From: Nostoc sphaeroides
Lineage (GTDB): Bacteria > Cyanobacteriota > Cyanobacteriia > Cyanobacteriales > Nostocaceae
Length of the DNA stretch: 64,000 bases
Assembly: GCF_003443655.1 (NCBI RefSeq)
Contig: NZ_CP031941.1
Coordinates: forward strand, 6,337,001-6,401,000
Direction of reading: 5' to 3'
In this document: in pieces, positions 43,327-51,467 of the stretch
How positions within the stretch are numbered: position 1 is the first letter of the stretch
Layout: each line of letters starts with the position of its first letter
Translations under genes and position numbers: made by a program
Notes under the pieces: model-generated
Told to the model about the DNA's origin: nothing
The model's input: only the letters and a program-made list of their open reading frames with translations
The model's database searches: none

Positions 43327-43566
43327 GTAGGGGCACGGCATTGCCCATACGTGTCAACTTAACGTAAAAGCCATGTCCCGCAAGGAACTGAAGTTCCAAG
43401 AATAATAGCTAAAGTCATCTGAAGATGACTAAATAATCTGAAAAATCTTTAGTCTACTTCAGTAGACTTGGGCTATTAGCCCTGAAATTTATTTCTGGGC
43501 GGGCGTGGAAGTCAACAAGCGATTTCTAGCTTAAGTTGACACCAATGGGCATTGCCGTGCCCCTAC
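43327..43566. mobile_element. MITE-like element made of serial palindromes
   Basis: 36 bp inverted ends (GTAGGGGCACGGCATTGCCC... and its complement, about 33 of 36 matching) enclose a run of separate palindromes: AAGGAACTGAAGTTCC, GTCATCTGAAGATGAC, AGTCTACTTCAGTAGACT, GGCTATTAGCC and GAAATTTATTTC. Pieces of the same series occur at 26940-27030 and 27240-27262. Confidence 0.7.
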
Positions 43567-43729
43567 AATCGTGATGTAACATTGTACCGTATCTGAATGG
43601 TGACCAGTATAATCAAAATTTAAATAGTAATTTTACTGGGGTTTTTAAATATTTACGTAAGTTAAAATACAGTATGATTGACGAGTAAATGCTGACATCT
43701 TTTCATTGTCTTAGACGGGATAGATACCG

Positions 43730-44056
43730 ATGACATCTGAAAGCGATCGCGAAAAAGAACTTGAACAGCGAGAACGTATATTACGAGAACGAGAAGTTGA
43801 ATTGCGACTCCGAGAAATGGAAAGTAACATCCATGCTACCGATGCGGCTTTTCACCAAACTGTGAAGCATCAACCAGAAAATTCCCAGAAACCTTGGATG
43901 AAAAAAGTAATTCTCGGTGGGAAGCTCTTTGTTCTTGGTGTGGTAGCGCTGGTTGCGGTGAGAATAGCCTCAGTGCTGGCTGGGTTTATTATTGTTGCTG
44001 CACTGGGGTGGATGTCTTACAAATTATTTTTGGAATCTAAAAAAACCAATCTTTAA
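43730..44056 (+). CDS. Coiled-coil/membrane-hairpin protein preceding BDLP1
   Basis: 108 residues. A strongly charged coiled coil at about 5-37 (REKELEQRERILREREVELR) is followed by a polar linker and a hydrophobic hairpin at about 62-98 (KVILGGKLFVLGVVALVAVRIASVLAGFI and ALGWMSYKLF). It ends 13 bp before the BDLP1 start and is certainly co-transcribed. It has no known family that I recognise. A small membrane partner or regulator of the dynamin-like proteins is a reasonable inference. Confidence 0.72.
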   Translation: MTSESDREKELEQRERILREREVELRLREMESNIHATDAAFHQTVKHQPENSQKPWMKKVILGGKLFVLGVVALVAVRIASVLAGFIIVAALGWMSYKLFLESKKTNL

Positions 44057-44069
44057 TTAAGGTGTAATT

Positions 44070-46151
44070 ATGATGAGTGATCAGGTAGCAACTGACAGAT
44101 TTATCCAAGATTTAGAGCGTGTTGCTCAAGTGCGATCGCAGATGTCTGTATGTTTGAGTAAACTTGCCGAAACAATTAATCAAGCTGAGTTAGCTGGAGA
44201 CTCTTCATCAGGAAAACTCAGTTTAGAGCGAGACATTGAAGATATTACAGTAGCTAGTAAAAACCTCCGCCAAGGTGTATTTCGCCTTTTGGTATTGGGC
44301 GATATGAAACGCGGAAAAAGTACTTTTCTCAACGCCTTAATTGGAGAAAACTTATTACCGAGCGATGTTAACCCTTGTACCGCAGTGTTAACAGTTTTAC
44401 GCTATGGGCCAGAAAAGAAAGTTACCATTCATTTTAATGATGGAAAAAACCCGCAACAGCTAGACTTTCAGAACTTTAAATATAAATATACCATTGATCC
44501 GGCTGAAGCGAAAAAACTAGAGCAGGAGAAAAAACAAGCCTTTCCCGATGTTGATTATGCAGTAGTTGAGTATCCCTTAACGCTACTAGAAAAGGGAATT
44601 GAAATTGTTGATAGCCCAGGATTGAATGATACAGAAGCGCGAAACGAATTATCTTTGGGTTATGTAAACAACTGCCATGCAATTTTGTTTGTGATGAGAG
44701 CTTCTCAACCTTGTACCTTGGGTGAGCGTCGCTATCTAGAAAATTATATCAAAGGTAGAGGATTGACAGTTTTCTTCTTAGTTAATGCTTGGGATCAGGT
44801 GCGGGAATCATTGATTGATCCTGATGATGTCGAAGAATTACAAGCATCTGAGAATAGATTACGGCAAGTATTTAACGCAAATTTAGCAGAATATTGTACT
44901 ATAGAAGGTCAAAATATTTATGACGAAAGAGTGTTTGAGCTTTCGTCAATTCAAGCACTTAGACGACGGTTAAAAAATCCCCAAGCTGATTTAGAGGGGA
45001 CTGGCTTTCCGAAGTTTATGGATTCGCTTAATACTTTTCTTACCAGAGAACGTGCGATCGCAGAACTCCGTCAAGTCAGAACCTTGGCTAGACTTGCCTG
45101 CAATCATACCCGCGAAGCAGTTGCTAGACGTATACCATTACTTGATCAAGATGTAAATGAATTAAAAAAACGAATTGATTCAGTAGAACCAGAGTTTAAC
45201 AAACTCACAAGTATTCGAGATAAATTTCAAAAAGAAATTATCAATACCAGAGACACTCAAGCAAGAACAATTTCCGAATCTTTTCGCAGCTACGTTTTAA
45301 ATTTAGGTGATACTTTTGAAACCGATTTCTTGCGCTATCAGCCGGAATTAAATTTGTTTGATTTTCTCAGTAGTGGTAAACGAGAAGCATTTAACACCGC
45401 ATTGCAAAAAGCTTTTGAGCAATATATCACTGACAAATCTGCTGCTTGGACATTAACTGCTGAAAAAGATATCAATGCCGCTTTTAAAGAACTTTCTCAC
45501 AGTGCTGCACAATATGGTGCGTCTTATAATCAAGTCACAGAGGAAATTACAGAAAAGCTAACTGGGCAAGATGTAAAGGTAAATACTACTACACCTGAAG
45601 AAGATAACTCTCCCGCTTGGGCAAAATGGGCAATGGGCTTGTTATCACTGTCTAAGGGAAATCTTGCTGGTTTCGCACTAGCTGGAGCCGGATTTGATTG
45701 GAAAAATATCTTGTTAAACTACTTTACTGTAATTGGCATTGGCGGGATAATTACAGCAGTGACAGGTATTTTTCTTGGCCCCATCGGGTTTGCACTGCTA
45801 GGTTTAGGAGTCGGATTTTTGCAAGCAGATCAAGCGCGTAAAGAGTTAGTTAAAACAGCGAAGAAAGAGTTAGTTAAACATCTACCCCAAGTGGCATACG
45901 AGCAATCTCAGGTTGTATACAATGCTGTGAAAGAGTGTTTTGACTCTTATGAAAGAGAAGTAAGTAAGCGGATTAACGATGATATTGTATCTCGTAAATC
46001 TGAATTAGATAATCTAGTCAAGCAGAAACAAACCCGCGAAATAAATCGTGAGGGTGAGTTCAACCGATTAAAAAAATTACAGGAAGATGTAATAGCTCAG
46101 TTGCAAAAAATTGAGGCGGCGTATAGCAATTTATTAGCTTATTATAGTTGA
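44070..46151 (+). CDS. Bacterial dynamin-like protein BDLP1
   Basis: 693 residues, the same length I recall for Nostoc punctiforme BDLP1, whose structure is known, and nearly the same sequence throughout. GTPase motifs: P-loop GDMKRGKST (77-85), switch Thr in NPCTAVLT, VDSPGLND, and NAWD in place of NKxD. Two long helical bundles form the neck and trunk. The membrane paddle is the hydrophobic stretch near 565-605 (NYFTVIGIGGIITAVTGIFL). BDLP1 binds lipid and forms helical coats that tubulate membranes on GTP binding. Its cell role is unsettled. It is followed, across a MITE, by a second dynamin-like gene, and the pair probably works as a heteromer. ATG at 44073 is an equal start. Confidence 0.93.
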   Translation: MMSDQVATDRFIQDLERVAQVRSQMSVCLSKLAETINQAELAGDSSSGKLSLERDIEDITVASKNLRQGVFRLLVLGDMKRGKSTFLNALIGENLLPSDVNPCTAVLTVLRYGPEKKVTIHFNDGKNPQQLDFQNFKYKYTIDPAEAKKLEQEKKQAFPDVDYAVVEYPLTLLEKGIEIVDSPGLNDTEARNELSLGYVNNCHAILFVMRASQPCTLGERRYLENYIKGRGLTVFFLVNAWDQVRESLIDPDDVEELQASENRLRQVFNANLAEYCTIEGQNIYDERVFELSSIQALRRRLKNPQADLEGTGFPKFMDSLNTFLTRERAIAELRQVRTLARLACNHTREAVARRIPLLDQDVNELKKRIDSVEPEFNKLTSIRDKFQKEIINTRDTQARTISESFRSYVLNLGDTFETDFLRYQPELNLFDFLSSGKREAFNTALQKAFEQYITDKSAAWTLTAEKDINAAFKELSHSAAQYGASYNQVTEEITEKLTGQDVKVNTTTPEEDNSPAWAKWAMGLLSLSKGNLAGFALAGAGFDWKNILLNYFTVIGIGGIITAVTGIFLGPIGFALLGLGVGFLQADQARKELVKTAKKELVKHLPQVAYEQSQVVYNAVKECFDSYEREVSKRINDDIVSRKSELDNLVKQKQTREINREGEFNRLKKLQEDVIAQLQKIEAAYSNLLAYYS

Positions 46152-46166
46152 TAAATCTCATTACTC

Positions 46167-46455
46167 TCGTTCCCAGCTTCTAGCTGGGAATGCCTACTTG
46201 GAGGGCTGCCGCCTCCCATAACTATAAAAATGTGAGGCGGAGCCTAGGCTGTTGACTTTGGCTATTTTTCGGTAATTTCCCGAAAAATTATTTGTGCTGG
46301 TTTTTGCTTGTGTGAAAGCGCCTGTAACAGCCATCTTTACGCCAAAATAAAAAACACAGTTTTTGCATGAAGTCTTGTGGGCTAAAGGGTACAGAGTCAA
46401 CAGCCTAGGCGGAGCCTCAATGAATTGCATTCCCAGGCGGAGCCTGGGAACGAGG
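46167..46455. mobile_element. Nested inverted-repeat element between the two dynamin-like genes
   Basis: Outer ends TCGTTCCCAGCTTCTAGCTGGGAA-like at left and TTCCCAGGCGGAGCCTGGGA at right, each itself a hairpin. An inner pair GGCGGAGCCTAGGCTGTTGA and GTCAACAGCCTAGGCGGAGC is perfect. It fills the 318 bp spacer 46152-46469 and ends 14 bp before the start codon of the next gene. Confidence 0.75.
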
Positions 46456-46469
46456 AAGATAGGGGAATT

Positions 46470-48713
46470 ATGCAACAACAGTATGAAGGTTATAAAGATT
46501 TAGCAGATTCTCTTAAATCTGCATCTGCGTTACTGAATTTAGAACGTAAATCGCAACTGCATCAAGATATAATTACTATTTGCAATCATTTAGTTAATCC
46601 TAGCTTTCGGATTGCGGTATTTGGCCCCTTTAATCATGGCAAATCTACCTTACTAAATGCCATGTTAGGGAATCGTACTTTACCAATTGATTTAATTCCT
46701 ACTACAGGCGCAGCGATTACTGTCAGCTATGGTTCTGATGTGCGAACTCGCATCATGTTGGTAGATGGGACAGAAATCTATCGCAGTGGCACAGAAGTTT
46801 TACAACAATTTGCAATTCTTGATGGTAATAGGCAGATGCGAAAAGATGTAGCATCTGTGGAAGTTTTTTGTCCCCATCCATTTTTAGAAACGGGTGTAGA
46901 ATTTCTCGATTTACCGGGAACAAATGATAGAGATGAACAAGATAATTTAATCCGAGAACAACTTTTAAGTGCAGATTTAGTTATCCAATTATTAGATGCA
47001 CGTAAGTTAATGACTTTAGGTGAGCGAGAAAACTTACGAGATTGGCTATTAGATCGCGGTATTAAAACAGTTATATTTGTTGCTAATTTTATTAATTTAC
47101 TCGAACCCGACGAGCAAAAACAAGTCCAAAATCGCTTGCGGTTTGTTGCAGAAAGCTTTCGAGCCGAATTACCTCCAGGTTTTAGTAATTTATATCGCGT
47201 TGATGCTTTACCTGCTTTAAGAGCCAGGTTAAAAGGCGATGTTGCTGCTGCCAATAGTAGCGGGTTAGCAGCTTTTGAAACAGCTTTGCAAAATATTGTG
47301 GGGATTTTGCAACCAGATCGTGGTAGTGTGCGTTTGCCAAGAGTGCAAGCGATCGCTTCTCAAATCCAATACTCATTAAAAGCTAAAATTGACCCGATTG
47401 CTATTGAAATCAAATCCTTTGATGAGAAAGAAAATAGCAAAATTGAAATTAAACGAAAAGCAGCCGACTTAATTTATAAAGGTTTTACTACTAGCGTAGG
47501 AGAGTTACGCGATTGGCTAGTATTACCCAAGCTACTTACAAAATATCAAGCTGATGCAGCAGTTGCATTGGCTGAAAATAACTTTAAAGATTGGCAAACA
47601 AATACTTTTAAAAAAGACCTGACTCAGTTACAATTTGCTGTGATAAAATGGCTTTATCAAGCTTACGAATTTTTTCAAGAAGAACGACCGCAAGATTTAA
47701 TAATTCCCTTTCCTAGCGAACCACAAGTAATATTACCCTCAAAGCCAAGCAATACTGATGATTTGAGTGAACCTGGTTCTATTGCTGTTGGTGGTGGTAT
47801 TGGTTGGTTGTTAGGTGGCCCAGTTGGTGCTGCTGTCGTCGGGAGTATTTCTTATTTGCTAAACAAGAATATCCAAAAACAAGACGATCAATTAGCAAAG
47901 GAATCTTATCATCAGGAAGTTGCTAAACTTTGTATAACTGCAATTGAAGATTATTTATCTGGCTTCAGTAGTCAAGGGTTATCTATTTTGGCTGAATATG
48001 AACAGCAAGCCGAAAAAGTAATTTGTTTTGAAGTTAGTCAAGAACCACTAGAAGTTACTAAAAAACGTGAAAGTTTGCAGCAGTTACAAAACGGTTTTAA
48101 TCAGTTGCTACGAGAGTTAGAAAAAGTCAAAATATCCTCAAATCATCAACCTTATAAAGAAATACCCAAACCCAATAACACTAATAGAAAATATTCGCCA
48201 CAGCCAGAGAGAGTTCAAACTTATCCTAAAAAAGATATTGGTGTTAAGCAACAACAGGAAAATACTGCGAAGAATACTCAGACAAGGGTAAAATCTGTTT
48301 CTCCACCACCGCCAAAAGTTTCTCCCTCTCCACGGAAAGAAGAAGTGGAGGCGAAATTTCGTGATTGGGAACTCAATGAGGAAATAGCGCGAATGAAAGC
48401 AGAAATGCGTAGCCCTAAGGCTTGTCGTCAGACATCGCCTGGTTCTCAAACTAACAAACAGCAAAATACAACTCAAAGCAACAAAGCACCCAATCAACCC
48501 AAAACCCAGACGGAAAAAGATAAGATTACTCGCGCCTACAGCATTTTAGGATTGCAAGCAAATGCTTCTTTGGCTGAGGTAAAGCAGGCTTATCGAACTT
48601 TAGTAAAAAAATGGCATCCAGATTTATTTGTTAATCAGCCACAAATGCTAAAACAAGCACAAGAGAAAATGCACTTAGTTAATGAAGCTTACACAATTTT
48701 GAGTGATAAATAA
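46470..48713 (+). CDS. Dynamin-like GTPase with C-terminal J domain
   Basis: 747 residues from the ATG at 46470, with AGGGG 5 nt upstream; a TTG 45 nt earlier lies inside the repeat element and is rejected. The GTPase head has P-loop FGPFNHGKST (about 49-58), LDLPGTND and VANFIN in the G4 place. A helical trunk and a glycine-rich hydrophobic paddle near 445-475 (IAVGGGIGWLLGGPVGAAVVG) follow. A Pro/Gln/Lys-rich linker (about 565-680) leads to a J domain: ITRAYSILGLQANASLAEVKQAYRTLVKKWHPD near 685-720. HPD is the motif that stimulates Hsp70 ATPase. It probably partners BDLP1 and recruits DnaK to the assembled coat. Confidence 0.85.
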   Translation: MQQQYEGYKDLADSLKSASALLNLERKSQLHQDIITICNHLVNPSFRIAVFGPFNHGKSTLLNAMLGNRTLPIDLIPTTGAAITVSYGSDVRTRIMLVDGTEIYRSGTEVLQQFAILDGNRQMRKDVASVEVFCPHPFLETGVEFLDLPGTNDRDEQDNLIREQLLSADLVIQLLDARKLMTLGERENLRDWLLDRGIKTVIFVANFINLLEPDEQKQVQNRLRFVAESFRAELPPGFSNLYRVDALPALRARLKGDVAAANSSGLAAFETALQNIVGILQPDRGSVRLPRVQAIASQIQYSLKAKIDPIAIEIKSFDEKENSKIEIKRKAADLIYKGFTTSVGELRDWLVLPKLLTKYQADAAVALAENNFKDWQTNTFKKDLTQLQFAVIKWLYQAYEFFQEERPQDLIIPFPSEPQVILPSKPSNTDDLSEPGSIAVGGGIGWLLGGPVGAAVVGSISYLLNKNIQKQDDQLAKESYHQEVAKLCITAIEDYLSGFSSQGLSILAEYEQQAEKVICFEVSQEPLEVTKKRESLQQLQNGFNQLLRELEKVKISSNHQPYKEIPKPNNTNRKYSPQPERVQTYPKKDIGVKQQQENTAKNTQTRVKSVSPPPPKVSPSPRKEEVEAKFRDWELNEEIARMKAEMRSPKACRQTSPGSQTNKQQNTTQSNKAPNQPKTQTEKDKITRAYSILGLQANASLAEVKQAYRTLVKKWHPDLFVNQPQMLKQAQEKMHLVNEAYTILSDK

Positions 48714-48746
48714 ACAACAATATACTGGACTTGTTTAATAAGTTAC

Positions 48747-48768
48747 ATTTCATCCTAATTTCATTTCT
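48747..48768 (+). promoter_or_regulatory. Candidate operator (copy 1) upstream of the DUF305 gene
   Basis: 22 bp containing TTTCAT-N5-TTTCAT, a direct repeat with an 11 bp period as OmpR-type regulators use. It is identical to 49764-49785, which sits before the pump operon. It is 53 bp upstream of the chosen ATG. I recall TTCAT direct repeats as CopR targets in Synechocystis. Confidence 0.6.
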
Positions 48769-48821
48769 GCCTGCCAAGCTAATAAGTAAATATAAAATTA
48801 GGAAACTATGAGGTGAGACTT

Positions 48822-49520
48822 ATGCAGATGCTATCTTTGAGGAATGGGTTTTTGGCGTTAACCTTCAGTGCGATCGCTTCTGCTGGTGGGTTAATCACAG
48901 GTTGTGCTGGTACTGCTTCCCAGAACCAAAGCCAAGCGCCAAATGCAACCGCCACCAATGCTAACGACAAGCAGATGATGAATCACGGTGGTGGCATGAT
49001 GAACCACAGCATGGGAATGGATTTAGGCCCAGCCGATGCTAATTTTGATTTACGATTTATCGACGCGATGATACCGCACCATCAAGGCGCTGTAGAAATG
49101 GCGAAAGTTGCGCAGCAGAAATCAAAACGTCCTGAAATCAAAAAGTTAGCAGATAATATCATTAAATCGCAAAACCAAGAAATCACTCAGATGAAGCAGT
49201 GGCGACAAGCTTGGTATCCCAAGGCGGGAGATAAACCAATGGCTTACAACAGCCAAATGGGCCACATGATGGAAATGTCGTCTGATCAAATGAAAAGCAT
49301 GATGATGAGTCAGGATTTAGGTGCAGCCGATGCTGAATTTGATCTGCGCTTTATCAATGCGATGATTCCTCACCATGAAGGGGCTGTAACAATGGGGCAA
49401 GATGCCTTGAGTAAGTCTAAGCGCCCTGAAATCAAGAAATTAGCCCAAGAAATTGTTAAAGCCCAAGAGATAGAGATTAAAGAAATGCAGCAGTGGCGAA
49501 AAGCTTGGTACAACAAGTAA
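48822..49520 (+). CDS. copM: DUF305 lipoprotein, CopM-like metal-binding protein
   Basis: 232 residues from the ATG at 48822; a GTG at 48813 is possible. A lipoprotein-type signal ends GGLITGC (Cys near 30). A Met/His-rich linker (MMNHGGGMMNHSMGM) follows. Two tandem DUF305 domains (about 68-135 and 165-232) each begin FDLRFI(D/N)AMIPHH(Q/E)GAV and end (Q/E)MKQWRQAWY-like. The His-His pair and methionines fit Cu(I) binding. CopM of Synechocystis, a DUF305 copper protein made with CopRS, is the closest functional model. It heads a copper-type locus and shares the repeat operator with it. Symbol by analogy. Confidence 0.75.
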   Translation: MQMLSLRNGFLALTFSAIASAGGLITGCAGTASQNQSQAPNATATNANDKQMMNHGGGMMNHSMGMDLGPADANFDLRFIDAMIPHHQGAVEMAKVAQQKSKRPEIKKLADNIIKSQNQEITQMKQWRQAWYPKAGDKPMAYNSQMGHMMEMSSDQMKSMMMSQDLGAADAEFDLRFINAMIPHHEGAVTMGQDALSKSKRPEIKKLAQEIVKAQEIEIKEMQQWRKAWYNK

Positions 49521-49554
49521 ATCTAAGTCTTTGCGTGGATATGCGAACAAGTAA

Positions 49555-49681
49555 TATAGCAGTCTTATTTGATTCGTGAAAAATATAGACAAGGAAACGA
49601 ACCGCCAAGAACGCCAAGGACGCAAAGGGAAGAAAGAAGAAATAAATGGATAATTTTCGCAAATTATTTAGGACTGCTATA
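49555..49681. mobile_element. MITE-like element, family TATAGCAGTCCTAAAT (second copy)
   Basis: Ends TATAGCAGTCTTATTTGATT and the inverted AATTATTTAGGACTGCTATA. The centre is the CGAACCGCCAAGAACGCCAA repeat. It lies between the DUF305 gene and the pump operon; the first copy is at 3935-4049. The rest of the 49521-49858 spacer holds the operator. Confidence 0.65.
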
Positions 49682-49763
49682 TGTATTTGCAGTTGAGAAT
49701 TTGGGGTGGGTGTTTGGTTATTTCAGGAGCGCTGTCTACAATGGGTTACGCCTATGCAGCCCA

Positions 49764-49785
49764 ATTTCATCCTAATTTCATTTCT
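49764..49785 (+). promoter_or_regulatory. Candidate operator (copy 2) upstream of the pump operon
   Basis: The same 22 bp as 48747-48768 (TTTCAT-N5-TTTCAT). It lies 73 bp before the membrane-fusion gene start, a suitable place for activation by the OmpR-type regulator at 55111. The identity does not extend far beyond it (following bases CTCAATG against GCCTGCC), so this is not a large duplication. Confidence 0.6.
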
Positions 49786-49858
49786 CAATGGAAGACTGGG
49801 TAGTGAGACTGAATCACTGTATTTTCTCTGCCTCTGTATCCAAAGACTTTTGATAGCG

Positions 49859-51409
49859 ATGCCTAAATCCTATTCCCAATCACTTACAATTGTTCGCTGT
49901 GTTTATGGGACACTTTTCAACCTTTTGTTACTTACTAGTCCCGCAGTTGTTTTAGCTCACGCTGGACACGGAAATGAATTTCAAGGGGGAAGTGAAACAA
50001 CTGGTTCTATTCAAGTTGATGCCCAAACAGCCAAACGGCTAGGAATTAAAGTTGAACCTGTCAAACGCCAGAGGCTAGGTGTAGGGATTAAAACTACTGG
50101 ACAGATTGAAACTCTACCCAGCCAAAAAGTGGAAGTAAATACTCCCATTTCTAAAGCAAAAGTGGTTGAGTTATTGGTGGAACCTGGTGTCATGGTGAAA
50201 AAAGGTCAACCAGTTGCCGTTTTATTCAGTCCTGAACTGGTGGAAATGCGGGTTAATTCTCAGGAAAAGCTTGCTCAAGGTCAAGCTGATTTACAGCAAG
50301 CACAGGCTGATTTAAGACTAGCTCAACAAAACCGCGATCGCTATCAACAAATAGCCGCAGCTGAAATAGCTCAAGCACAGAGCCAGGTGGCTTTTGCTCA
50401 AGAAAAGTTTAACCAAGATCAACGGTTAGTTGATGCTGGCGCTTTACCACGTCGTAATGCTCTAGAATCTGAAACTCAGTTAGCTCAAGCCAAAGCCGAA
50501 CTTGCGAAAGCCGCCAGTCGTCGGGACGTTATTGAGGCAGAAAATCAGCTAAAACGCGCTGATTCCGCCGTTCAGGTAGCAAAGTCTCGTATCCAACTAA
50601 GTAATAGGATTTATCAAACTCGGCTTTCTCAATTGGGAACCCGCGCCAATGCTCAAGGACTTGTTACCGTGACATCTCCAATTTCTGGCAAAGTTGCCGA
50701 CAGGGAAGTTACCCTTGGTCAATCATTCGAGGATGCGGGTGGGAAGTTGATGACAATTATCAATGACAGTCGCGTTTTTGCCACCGCAAATATTTATGAA
50801 AAAGATTTGAATCAGGTAAGAAGTGGTCAACAAGTAAGAGTCAAAGTTGCTTCTATATCTAAGCGTACCTTTATTGGACGAATTACCCGCATGGGTTCTG
50901 TTGTGGAAGGAGAAACGCGAGTAGTACCAGTGCAAGCTGAACTGGAAAATTCTGGTGGAGTGCTAAAACCAGGGATGTTTGCAGAATTAGAAGTTGTTAC
51001 AAACCAAACATTACCAGCCATATTAGCAATTAAGAGCGCGGCTGTAGTTGAAGGCAATGGCAAAAAACAGGTTTATGTAAAAAATGGTAACGCCTATCAG
51101 CCTGTTGAAGTTACTTTAGGTCGAACCTCTGGGGATATGGTTGAAGTCAAAACTGGCTTATTCGAGGAGGATTTGATAGTTACTGTGCGATCGCCTCAGC
51201 TTTATGCTCAGTCTTTGCGTGGTGATACGAAGCCAAAAGTAGACGAACACCCGGAAACCCCTATACAGACTACAAGAGAGCCAGCACCACTGTGGTTACT
51301 GGGAGTAGCATTAGCTCCGATCGCTTTCATTGCAGGTGCTTTTTGGTCTAATCGTCGCACCAATCAACTTCAACTAGCACACCACAACGTAAATAAACCA
51401 CCCATTTGA
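49859..51409 (+). CDS. copB: Membrane fusion protein of a copper/heavy-metal RND pump
   Basis: 516 residues from the ATG at 49859, which opens a signal sequence (CVYGTLFNLLLLTSPAVVLA) before the metal-binding-like HAGHGNEF. The in-frame start at 49706 adds 51 unlikely residues. CusB/CzcB-type plan: a barrel-sandwich hybrid (VVELLVEPGVMVKKGQPVAV), a long alpha-hairpin rich in Ala/Gln (about 130-250), TSPISGKVADREVTLGQSF, a beta-barrel and a membrane-proximal domain. An unusual C-terminal hydrophobic segment (about 478-500, PLWLLGVALAPIAFIAGAF) may anchor it. It is coupled to the RND gene downstream (58 bp). Symbol by analogy with Synechocystis copBAC; specificity for copper is inferred. Confidence 0.8.
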   Translation: MPKSYSQSLTIVRCVYGTLFNLLLLTSPAVVLAHAGHGNEFQGGSETTGSIQVDAQTAKRLGIKVEPVKRQRLGVGIKTTGQIETLPSQKVEVNTPISKAKVVELLVEPGVMVKKGQPVAVLFSPELVEMRVNSQEKLAQGQADLQQAQADLRLAQQNRDRYQQIAAAEIAQAQSQVAFAQEKFNQDQRLVDAGALPRRNALESETQLAQAKAELAKAASRRDVIEAENQLKRADSAVQVAKSRIQLSNRIYQTRLSQLGTRANAQGLVTVTSPISGKVADREVTLGQSFEDAGGKLMTIINDSRVFATANIYEKDLNQVRSGQQVRVKVASISKRTFIGRITRMGSVVEGETRVVPVQAELENSGGVLKPGMFAELEVVTNQTLPAILAIKSAAVVEGNGKKQVYVKNGNAYQPVEVTLGRTSGDMVEVKTGLFEEDLIVTVRSPQLYAQSLRGDTKPKVDEHPETPIQTTREPAPLWLLGVALAPIAFIAGAFWSNRRTNQLQLAHHNVNKPPI

Positions 51410-51430
51410 AATGTCTAAAACCCTTACACC

Positions 51431-51464
51431 ATCTTAATTACGAATTACGAATTACGAATTACAA
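51431..51464. repeat. TTACGAA heptad repeats before the RND gene
   Basis: Four or five units of AATTACG lead right up to the ATG at 51468, so no ordinary Shine-Dalgarno sequence is present. Translation may rely on coupling with copB. Confidence 0.75.
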
Positions 51465-51467
51465 ATA

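Noticed and set aside
46425-46469. TTG start adding 15 residues to the second dynamin-like protein
   Set aside because: The added codons come from the inverted-repeat element; the ATG at 46470 has a ribosome site.
49706-49858. Upstream start of the membrane fusion protein
   Set aside because: It would bury the signal peptide behind 51 residues and overlap the candidate operator.
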